64,000 bases of DNA from Bugulina stolonifera (lineage: Eukaryota; Bryozoa; Gymnolaemata; Cheilostomatida; Bugulidae), in contig OW285190.1 in NCBI GenBank assembly GCA_935421135.1, positions 9,186,501-9,250,500 of the forward strand, read 5' to 3'. Below are positions 1-12,000 of the stretch, one piece after another; within the stretch, counting starts at the first letter, position 1; every line of letters begins with the position of its first letter. Both the position numbers and the translations under genes were made by a program. The notes beneath the pieces are model-generated. The model worked only from the letters and a program-made list of their open reading frames with translations, did no database searches and was not told where the DNA came from.

Positions 1-42
1 ATTGTCAAATTTATAAACCTTTTTGACCTTTTGTTTTCGCAG

Positions 43-3000
43 GCACGAAAAATTCACCATTTGCAATTGATAATGAATGTGGTGTAGGCCTATATCTACC
101 TTAGTTTTAGTATGATAATACATCTACATGCCTCTCTTATGGCTGTGTTATTTACAGCGTGATGCACTGATGAGTGAGCCAGCTATATTGGCTCGTAATG
201 GGGAAAACATAACACAGATATTTAGTATGCAGGAATTTGAATCTCGCCTGGTTGTCATGAGAGAGCTTTACCAGGAACATAAAGACAAAGGTGAGTGATG
301 GTACAGTTACAGCATTGTGTATATAATTTATTACCTCTATGTATGCACAGGCTAAATATTTTGTCTTTAGTAACTTGCTAGTAATAATAGTTATAATGTA
401 TTGTTTCATTATCTGCATAGGTTCCTCAAATTAAAATCTAATCGATATACTCTGATTTGTTCTCTAGTGTTTATCTGCTCCCATTGTAAATGATTAAATG
501 AAATAGATTTTCACACACATTTATGTATTAGTTCTATTGTTTGGATTGACCTATTTAGCTATAGCCTGAGTACCCTTGTGTTTACTTCACTAGGTCCACT
601 GATGTCTATATCTGAGGTTTCAGAGAATCCATTTGTTATACAAGCAGAGAGTCATGACCTCATTGGAGTAGCTAATGTCTTCCTAGATGCTCTATTCTAT
701 GATGTTAGTCTGGACTACAATGTGGCCATCATTAATCAACAGGGAGAGGTAACTAATAACTATATTGGAGTTGTCTTCTTTCTTTGGTTTTATGTGAGTA
801 CAATTTAAATTGGGCTCAGGAGAAATAGGTACAAAGGTTATGAGAAACTACATGCAGCATGTTCAAGTACTGTGATAAGCAATGTGAAGTTTTTTAAAAT
901 ACAGTTTCTACTTGCTCACTTCACTTGCAGTCAGTCACTCTCGGTGAACGATATATGATATAACCAGACTTGTGACTCAACTTGGGGTCGGAAAGCCCTG
1001 GATGGTGATGCAATAGTTTTATTGTAGGATGTTTAGTATAGGAGTTGTTCCCACATGATATATTATGTTGGGAGTTGTCTTTTCCTACACAGGTTGCTGG
1101 TAGATTACACATAGAGTTGTGTAAGCTGGACGGGTCACTCAATGACTCATACAATGAAGACGTGTCCAGTATAGACTCAGAGGAAGAGAACGCCGGTTCA
1201 AGTAGGGAGATTGTTCTCAAGGTAGGCTCATTGCGTTCCTCACTTAATCCAGTCTAATGGTGAAACTCTAAGGCTAGGCAAAATCTCTTCACAGTCCATA
1301 GAGTAAAAAATGTAATCTAATCAAATGGGTCTTTGTAACAGCACATAAACGACACACACTTGCATGTATACTTTTACATGATTGCGTTATAGAAAGATAG
1401 TGTGTGATGCTAGAATTAAGACTGTGTTCCTATTTGTCATGTGGTATCCAAAATACACACACGTACACATATATACATCTATGTATAATTATGGAGATTT
1501 CTTACTCGTTGACCACTCACCTGTTGACCACTCACCTGTTGACCATTTACCTGTTGACGACTCACCTGTTGACGACTCACCTGTTGACCACTCACCTGTT
1601 GACCACTCACCTGTTGACCACTTCACTGTCGATCATTTACCTGTTGACCACTTCTCTGTCGACCACTTAAAGGTATGCATTAAAGAAGCCAAAGGTCTAC
1701 CTCGTTCGCTGTCTAACTTTGTATTCTGCCAGTACACATTCTGGGGACAGGATGAAATGATACTCGTAGCTCCTAAAGTAGATGAAACGGTTTCAGAGGG
1801 ACCCTCAGAAGGCCCCGCATGCTTCAAGTTTGACCATGAGAGAGTAAGTCTATAGAGTAACACAGCATCAAAGATTAGGACTTTAGTTGAATTGTTATAA
1901 ATTAGTATAGCCACCCACCCTCCCCCTAAAAAGCCCCGTAGAGTAATTACATTGTATCTATTAGGATTATTGTTTACAAGACTGCCAATAGCAACGTACA
2001 TGTACCAGTAAGGAGACTTTCATTAACAATCACTGCCTAACTAGGGGTAATGGTTTTACTTGTAAGTCCTCCAACTACCAATGGCGTCTCAGCAAAACTT
2101 TACAAATAATATTATATTGTATAATATCATATACATGTACATGTAAATTTTGAAATACCCTTCTGTAACTCGATGGTACTTTACAACGTGTGCAAAGATA
2201 CCACACGAATACTGCCGAGAGTTGAAGAAAACTTGGCACCTAGCATTCCAACATTATTAGTTTATGACTTCTCTCAAAACATGTCTGCTTCGGGGTGATG
2301 CATACTGTCATTCTCCAAATACAATGCAGTCATCTCATGCTTAAAGTGGCTGACCTGTATTTCCAGAATTACGATATCGTGTTATTGTTCTCATTATAGA
2401 CTGTTAACTATGACATGGATGTATTATGTTTGACTCATTGACTGTTGTTTGTCTTTTAGAAATTCACAGTTCCTGTTAGTGAAGAGTTCACTGAGCACTT
2501 GTATGACGGTGCGTTGACCATTGAGGTCTACGGGCACTCCTCCGATGAGGGAAGGACGATAATCGGTAGATCCCTATCTGATAGGTGGAGTGAGGTGACC
2601 AGAAAGTTAGAGCTCAATGTAGAGATACAAGAACTCAGTGATAAAGGAGAGTTTGAAGGTGTAGAGGTCCAGGCAAAGCCTGATGTCTATTGTGGTGGTG
2701 TCTTCCAGCTACGTCAGGTATGTTACATTAGATTAAAGGTCATACAGCTGCCGCTGGCTATAAGAAAACTCTACCTTTCAATATTCTATTAGTGTAAATA
2801 CACTACTACATGTATAAGTTGGGTAGTCTTCCCGAAATTTTTTTACTCCATACAATAGTGTTCAAAGAGTTCATAGAAAAAAAATTTTCAGCCTTGGTTT
2901 CCTAGCAATCAGTGCAATCTAGTTGAAAGATGTTCATCGTGAAATTTAAAGATGAGAGAACAGCAAAGTATTGACCCTCTGTAGTGGTAGAACATTAGTA

Positions 3001-6000
3001 ATTTTATTTTTCTGTATGTTCACACTGCTACTAAAACACCTGCGTTAATATTTTATATTTGTGATCTTGTGTGTAGGGCTACTCAAGGCGTTTGGTGGTG
3101 AGGGCTCGGCCTGTGTCTACAACCGGATCGCTACCTCTTACTGTTGACAGCATAATTGGCGTGTCTATCGGCAGTCTGTGTGTGCGATCTCAGGCTCACA
3201 AAGGTCTGGACAGCTACCAGGAGGACGGGCTCGCTCTACTCAGGAGTCGCTGGAACGAGGCTCTGGAGAAGAGGAAGCAGTACCTGGATGAGAAGATGCA
3301 AATACTCGCAGCAAAAGAAGGTGAGCTAAGGGTCAAGTACATGTACTAGTAGCCGATATTATAGCTTTCTACCAGCTTCTCATATCCTTATTGAGTTCTT
3401 AGTTTTCTTTGTGTTTTTGAGCGTTCATGTGGATTCATATGAAGGTTACGGACTAATCATGTGTTTGTTCTCTTCTACAACGTAACTGGATTTTACGACA
3501 GAGTAAAACTCTCAACCGTAGGATGTGTTCAGTAGTTCCATCAATTTCTCTCCTACATCATGTCATCACATGTATATTTCTCTCCTACATCATGTCATCA
3601 CATGACTGTATGTATCTCTCCTACATCATGTCATCACATGTATATTTCTCCACTGCATCATGTCATCACAAGTATATTTTTCCACTGCATCATGTCATCA
3701 CATGTATATTTCTCCACTGCATCATATCATCACATGTATGTTTCTGGTTGTGTGTTTATAGAAAAGACCGAGTCTGATACAGAGCGGGAGAACAATTTAA
3801 TGAACCAATGGCTGAGCCTCGCCGAGGAGAGGAATGATGTGCTAGTGCCTCAGGCAGGAAGTGGTGTCCCAGGAGCCCCGGCTACCGGGTAGGTGCCAAT
3901 ATTCTGTACTCCTTCCTGTGATTCTTCTCTACTATGAGTTCCGCTCCGTTTGTTATGCGTTTACCTCTTTTTGTGTTCAGCAATAATGAACTCTTCACCA
4001 CCTGCTTCAATGGTGTTTGATTACCAGCATTTCCTGTGAATGGTACCATATTAGAATATTTGTTTCTTGCCAATACGAGTAATACTACAACTTATTACAC
4101 ACTATATAGAATAGCCTCCATCTGTTATAGGGAGCCTGAGCTTGGTATCGAGCATCATTCTCCTGTTATATATCTCGATTTGAACATCGAGGACATGGTG
4201 CCACGACACAACGAGGAGGAAGATGGTTCTGTGGCGGAATCGGCATTTCTAGATAAAGAAGTTACAACGGACTTCCTTCCGCTACCAGTTGTGAGCACAG
4301 ATAACAATGTCAGCTCCATGACATGCTCATGGGACTCGAGTATTCATAATTCTATTCACCTGAACAGACCGACTCCCCCTGGTGAGAAGTTATATCTCAT
4401 CGTGAAGGTGCTGCTATGTCTCTCACATCCGGCACCCATCAGTGTGACGCTGAGGAAGAGGATTTGTATCAATGTGTATAAAAATAAAAGTCTAACTATG
4501 AAGTTGCGAAAGAAACTAACGCAGACAGCTTCAGTAAGTATTGCGTCTGGTGAATTCAATTGCATGACTGGTCGTCACCTCTGATCCTGTTTATCCCCTT
4601 GTAATTATTATGGGTGCATTATTCGAAGTCACAAATACATTATGCGAACATAGAAAAAGGCTAATATCCAATGACTCGTCATATTACTTCCACATGCTCG
4701 TGACAAGTCTGATTTTATGGTTGAATCTATCGATTTTTGGGTTAATTGGAGTTGATTAGAATCATTATTGTCTTATATGACCATTAAATGGTTTTGTTTT
4801 ATCGCTAATCTAACAAACTTGGCTAGGGCCTGCAGTCTTATCCATCTATCTAACCTTGTGATGTATTGGTATGTCAGCCTGTATATCCTACTTTATTTCA
4901 GACGATGGGTGCTGGTCATAATACTGTTGGAAGATTGCTTCATGTACATGAAAATCTTACTTCCTGTGGTATACTATATGATATAGTCTCCAATATACCC
5001 AAGGTACGTAGGTTATGTATAACATCCCTACCATTGGATTTCTTACAGCCTATATCCTATAGTTTTGCTATATTGCTAAGTGCAAAAACATGTTACTGAG
5101 TGTAGAAATGTTGTGTTATGGCGGGTAGAGTCGCTGTGTTGCCATGTGTAGGTATATTATTATCATATCTTGTAGGCATCAGAGGAGCTGGAAGATCGGG
5201 AGACTATGGCTAAGCTAGCCGCTGCTGCCGGATATGAAGCTCAAGAGAGTACTGAGGATGACGAGTCTTACATAGAAAAGTATATAAAGAGTGTGGCTGC
5301 AGTGGAGAGTATCATCACTCTAGACAGGCTGGGACAGGTGCTCTTTTATTTAATATCACATGCGACAGGTGCTTGTTAATCTAGTACCATGTGATAGCAA
5401 GTGTTTTGTTCATGTAATGGGATTAAGAAGTTATTGTGTATGTACAGCTATACTCCCGACAATAAATGGGAAGCTATTGGTATATGGGTTGATTTTAATA
5501 AAATAGTATACAATAGCCTTTTTCTGTGTTTATCACTGTAAGGTAGTCATCTGTCACTGCTAAACTATTATACTTGATTTACATGTATATGAAAAGTATT
5601 CTGTAAATTAACATATCCATGATGTTTTTTTATGTTTTACAGGAAGTGGCAATAAAAGATTCCCTGTTGGCATCTGGCAGATCTCCAAAGAGAACATTTA
5701 GCTCCCCTAACATATCAGCTGTATGTATATCATATATAACTATTATGTCGCCTCTCATCTCTCTAACTCCTCTAGTTTAGTCAGGATATGGGACTAGAAA
5801 TAGTAAAACAATCACTTTGGCTCAACCTACATGTACTTACACACAGCCACTCTGTCGCTTTCTACGCCAGGTCCTTGTATTATCTGAGCATGGAATTGTG
5901 TTTCATTCAAAAAATTTTAAATGTGATGTTGTCTGACAATTTCTTTGATTTTAACGTTTAGAATGATTTTTATTTCTGTCCAGTTGTGAAGTATGATTTA

Positions 6001-9000
6001 CACATATTTTAGTAATTATATAGGCTTAGTTTACGCTAGATAGCAGCTGACAAAACTCTCTATCATAGTCTGAAAGCCATTGCAAGGTGCTTTGTAGTTT
6101 GTATGCTAGTATTAAGTTATTTGGTGTGACACTGACAGTTGATGGTAGGTGCTGTTCAATATTAGTAATACTATTTACCCATGAGTCAGCTAAGTGTCTG
6201 TTACTTGTGATATAACAGATGCTGGAGTCAGTATATGGGTCATTCAGAACCGGAGTAGATGTATGTATCAGTCACATGATATAAAATGGTGGCGGAATTC
6301 TCTATACACATGTACATCTAACTGTACTGCTCGTCCATAACTTACTTTTCTATCTATCAGCTCTCTATACCTCACTTTCTAGGGTTCTGGTACTCTTCCA
6401 GCCGGTCCAACCCCCCACACAACAATCAGGACCATCACAGAACTTGTCTGATGGTCTTATACACTTGTGTGGTGGGCTGTATTTACAGCTCCTAACCTTT
6501 ACATGTATATTACTACTTACAGAGATAGATAATCAGTCACACAGGTTAGACTTGGTAACAAACCATCTTAAACAGAAACTCCTCGGTTGACCTAAGGCTA
6601 TGATAATTATACTCCACACCCGTACCTCACTTTCTCTCTAACTTGGTCTCTGCTATTGCTACCTAACACTAGTTCAAGTCTTTTTTGTAATTGATGTATT
6701 TTGAAGGATTGAAATAGATATTGATGACTTTTCTTTGGACACGTCTGCTAATCTGAATTTCTCCTGAATTTCTCGCACATTACATGGTTCACATTTGTAA
6801 GTTTGGACTGCTTACTACACAGTTGAATGGTTCAAACATCAATATAAATAAGAGATTTAGACTGCTTTAGATAATATGGTGCTACTTACTATGCAGTAAT
6901 TACAGTACAAGTTGTCTTTCCTTTCTCAATTAAAACTTGTTGGGGGAACAACTCCGATTAATTCCCAGAGTTTTTGCAACTTTTCAACCTAAAATTAATT
7001 TAGTATTTCAAAACCCAAATGTAGTTTTTGCTTTGGGATTTATGGAATAGACCGTGGTGACACATATATTTACTGATTTTCAGTGATAGACTATTTTAGC
7101 AATAATACATATACAGCGTAGATTAACCCATTACAGTTCTACCGTTACACAACTTTCAACTAACTACAACAGCTTGCTGTCCATGCATGGAGCTTAACTT
7201 GAAATGGCTAAACCCATGATGAGCTCACTTTGAATGCTACCTGTATTACTTATGTATATTATGTCCATGTATCATCTCAGTTACATATGTTATGCTCTTC
7301 TCTGCTCAGTGTCCAATGATTCTCCAGTTCACTAAAATACTGACCTTCAATACATTCTGATGAGCTTTATGATTGGCTACTTATCCTTCTGAACATGTCC
7401 ATGATGCATTTTGGAGTCTTTTTAATAAGTTTCATGATTTAGAATTATTTCCAGTGCATCAACCTCTGGTAATAAATTAATAATTGTCGTTGATTAGTTC
7501 TTAAACTTCTTTCATATGCTGTAAGCTCTGAGAGGGATTACGCAGCGTCCAATACCAACAGGAATCTAAAAGAAACTTTTACTTACTAACTTGTAGTACT
7601 TAGTTACTAGTCTTCAAGTTATGTTCATATTTATACTTACATTTGTATCATGTAACATTGTATGTTGTAGATAATGAAAAACAGCACTTCTACTCCCACA
7701 TTTACAGATAAAGTGAAATCCCCACTGGTGAGTGGTGTGCTCTTCCTTTAATATGTAGTTTAGTAAACAACTGGATACATTTTCAGTCTGGTGTATGCCT
7801 TTAACTTTAATTGGATACCATGACAAGGTTTTGATTTTTTATACTGAATAAAAAGTATAAGGATTGTTACAAAGCAAAGTTGATTGTATAATATTGTGCA
7901 GATGTCTTTGTTTTCCCTGCAGATATCATTGTTTTTTTCTGTGTGTTGTAGGTAAGACTAAGTGAGAGTTTCCAGGACTTATCACGTCATGTTATGAAGA
8001 CCTCAGGTTATACAACTAGCCCTCTATCTCAAGGTTCAGCTGTAACAAGTACAAACTCAGTGGAGGACCATCCTGGATCTGGGGCTAAGCTAGGTAAATG
8101 TAGGCCAATCAAATGTCGACACATTGCATGCATTACAAATCATTACCTTAGCTCAAGTTTCTAGTTTATAGGAATTTGTAATGAGCCAGTGTCTTTAGAC
8201 TGTAGTCCATACATTGCTCACTCTTCAGATTGAGAGTGCATGAGTCGCGTCCCCCTATTCCCTTTATCTTCTGTAGCGATCTTAACTAGTCTAATCAGTT
8301 TGTTAGACTGTGGTGAGTTTTAGATAATAAGTATAAAGATAGTAGCTACTACTCTAGATGTTTTATTTATTTGTCTTGTAATGTAACTTAGTGGAAAGCC
8401 AGTGCGATTGTCCCACCATTACTGAGGTACGTCTATTTGGTTAATCATGCTTTCTAATCTATTGTACATGTACATCGTCATTAAATCATTGTAGTTTCAT
8501 TTGCATTTCTCATTTTAATCTCGGCTATAAATGTTTACTAAGTAATACGATTGACTGACGTCCTGTTTGTTAACTATTAGTAAGTAGTTGACGAGACTTT
8601 CGCTTGCTAGTCGCACTTCAGCACCGTTATCACTGTCTCTGTCAGTTCCCACAGGTGTCAGCACATGTCAGATGATGTATGCAGGTGTCAGTCAATTCTA
8701 TCGGCTGCATGTTGACCATTTAGGCTGACCTCAAATCACGTTTTTGTTTAATATTGGTAATTATCTCCCTTACTTTTAAACTTCAAGCCAACCAATGGGG
8801 CCTATTCATTTATGCAATGCGAGCCACAAGCAGTATCTGTATAGTAATATGTAAACTATGATTCTTACTAGGTTAATTATAGCGATAGTGTTAAATTGCT
8901 TCTATAATTTTACCACTGCATGGTCCATGATGATGGGCACTCCGAAGCTATTAATCATAATCAGAATTCGTCCTCTCTCAGTTTCTATTTATTTTTCTTC

Positions 9001-12000
9001 GAATGCCTGACACACTAAAGTCAACATAGTCTTCTGGAAAATCCCAATTGACCACAGCCTCTTGAGTGTTTTTAGTACCCATGTCAATTGGGATATTTAA
9101 AAGGTGATATTTCTGCCAACGAAGTGATTGTGGACTTGAAAAAAATGAGTATATCGACTAGTTTTACAACAAAGAGCATTGAGCTGCCAAAAATTGGATA
9201 AAGTGTGTCAGGCCCTGGGAAAGAAGAAGAAAAAGGAAGAGAAATCGAGAGAGGACAACTTCTAATCATGATCAATACCATGATGCTATAGTGTATAATA
9301 TGACACACTACTAGTACAACATGGCAGACATATTATTTACATGCTGTATGCTCGTGTTAGTGATTGAAGTAAATAGTGTGCATGTGCTAGGCTTACAGCT
9401 CACTGCGTCTTGATCACCGATATACATGTACAGTGTAACTATCTGAATCCAACCATACCCAACATATTATATTATGTTATTCGGCCAATAGTCTAGTCAT
9501 TTGTCCTTCAATTTTTATTTGATTCTCGTTGACTCGATAGGTGTTGTCTACCCATTGGGTTATTCCGCCGTTTAAAGCGGATACGATGCCTTTGTATAAA
9601 AAGTTTAGTGTGGTGGCATAGGGCTGCTGGGCTCTTCATGCAAGAAATGCTCGAACACAAAAAACAATACAGAAATGGTTCATACATCTAGCCTAGTCAG
9701 TTTTCAAATTCAGCTAGAACAGAAGCTATTGATAATAAGGCTATTATCATGAAAACCAGCAATTTACATTTTAAATTGTCCAGATCGAGATTATGTTCAA
9801 AATAGTTTTTTATATTCAAAGCAGGGAATTTTTTCCACGTTGCAGTGGCAAGTAGTGGCCCTAATGTAAACATACATGTAGCCTATAATACCAGAGCACC
9901 TTGAATGTGTTGCCGTCTCACTGTTACCATACATGATTATGCTTTCAGGGTTGCAACCATATCTGTCTGAATCCTGCTGTGATTTACGACCAGGTTGGAA
10001 TTGTTATTATTTATCCTCAGTTTTGTGAAAATGTATCACAGTTGTCGCTCGACTTCACCGAATATTACGTTGTTTATATCATCATCGTGTTTCACAAACC
10101 ATCTGTTTCGTTTTCTATATTTTGATAACACTATAATGTACTCTAATGTACATGTATATACTATACCATGCCGTTGCTCATGTTAACATGCTTCTGTTAT
10201 AGCTTGTTAAAGGCTATCTTACTGTAATTTCACTAACAACTATGTTATAAGCTTCCCACAATGCACTTGCAAATGTAACTATTATTCAAAGTTTGTTGTA
10301 ATTTGTTGCATTATTTCATATTTGGCTTGTTTTATTCTTACTAACATTGTTATAATTATTATATGCTATACTAATATTATTGGTGTCTTGGTGACCAAAT
10401 AGCAATCCCATAAAAAGGCTATTGATCGGAAGAAAATATCTCTAGCTCATCGGCACACTCAGGTTTTTGCTATGCAAATAAAGATTTTGCTTTTGACCCA
10501 GGCCGGGGTGTCTGTGACTCTGACAGAAGTGGGCCGGCCAGAAAACTGTTGAACATGCTGGTCGGTACCTGAACATTAGGTTGCGAAGACACTCTATGTT
10601 TATGACTAATCTACTTTGTGTGAGATATTTCCAGAATAAACCCTCAGACAGCTCATCTATTAGTGCCAAGTTGAGCATAAATTTACCATATGAAATGATC
10701 ATCATACAGTAGGCCTAGAGCAGCATGCCCTGAGTTAAAGACCTGTATGCTATTGGTCCGACTTCCACACAGTCCATCACACTTTTAACATACCGCCATC
10801 TAAATATTTCAGGAAGTAGTAAAGCCGCAGACAGAAGTTGCACAGCAGACGAAGGATATGGCAGCACCCCCAGACGATCACTCGGTGGTGGCGGTGGAAG
10901 AGGAGGAGCAACAGATTACACTCACCACCAGCTGGACTCAAAGTTTAGTGAAGACAGCCGGAAGACTCTCGACTTTGCTAATCTCAAAACATCTGAGGTG
11001 CGTACAGTGCTTTAGAAACCTCTTCCTACTATGTATGCATTAATTGTCTCACTATGTCACTGTGTTATTGTAATGTTTGGAGGGGTAGTACAGGGGTTTG
11101 TGTTGTAGTAATATGTACCCACACAACACTTATCTACGTTAGTTCTTCTCTTGGTCACGCATATTGATAGCTTATGTGTTAAAAGCTATTTAGGTGCTCG
11201 TGTACTGTCTGTCTACCACCCATATGCTATTCCATCTGGATAGGTAGGCCTACTTGTAAATAATAGCCTTTGGACCAGGATAACTTACTGCTTAGGTCGT
11301 TATAGTAAACCTTACATACTTGTTCCTCTCATAGCTATGGGCAGGTTGATTTTGATGTTTTATCAGCAGTTTAACTCCACCTCAAGACTTACACTCTGCA
11401 AACTTACACACTAGTTAAAACTAACCTGTTATTATAGGATGTCTTGATGTATACGTAGTTAGTAATATTAACTTACACTGACACATTGTGTTGTTGTTTT
11501 CCCTCATGAAATTGAAATAACTGTCTCAGGCAAGGTACATAATATTATGATAACTTTTAGTTTGTGTGAAATAGTTTAGTTGAGTGTATATGCTGTGAAT
11601 TCATTCTCTGTTTGGCCTGTGTCCAGTGTAATTCTAGTTTATTCGCACCGTTTTAAACTCCTAACTTATGCCACTGAGAGCCAACAAAGCTTCCTGCATG
11701 AATACCCATTGACATTCTGAATGATCTTTAGTAGGAGTTTACCTCTTTCGTGGATTTGACAAAATAGTTGTTTCAAACTGTGTATGGTTGTAAGATTCTT
11801 AGTTAGCATGCCTTCAATTTTCAATTAGTTTTCTTTCTATTCTCATGCATTATAGAATAGTGTTCAGGCATGGAATTGTCGACTTCTACCAGGCCTTCGT
11901 TCTTGTGGATGATTTGACAAATTATTCCTTCCATATTGTCTAACCCCGTGTTTTTCTACTGCCAAGAGTTGTCTCCCTACTAATACCTCCTGGTGTGTTG

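Larger units (their letters stand above)
158..5720 (+). other. Conserved KIF13 tail block (exons after the FHA region)
   Basis: Eleven consecutive exons follow the order of the conserved KIF13/KIF1 region. They include a SEPAI motif with MRELYQEHKD; LIGVANVFLDALFYDV and INQQGEVAGRL; a C2-like strand set (VCIKEAKGLP, FVFCQYTFW); SRRLVVRARPV; LDSYQEDGL with RWNEALEKRKQYLDE; GSGVPGAPATG; and LNRPTPPGEKLYLIVK with LSHPAPISVTLRKRI, the part usually assigned to DUF3694. The block ends at 5643-5720 with KRTFSSPNIS, which matches the position of a basic Ser-rich segment in KIF13B. In vertebrate KIF13B this tail region holds Par1/14-3-3 sites; that the site works here is inference. The junction 1221/1673 joins EIVLK to VCIKEAKGL in phase 0, which fixes the start of the fifth conserved exon. 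Confidence 0.9.

Noticed and set aside
1507..1672. VDHSP repeat as part of the kinesin protein
   Set aside because: Joining 1221 to 1673 in phase 0 restores the conserved sequence, and no good acceptor precedes the repeat.
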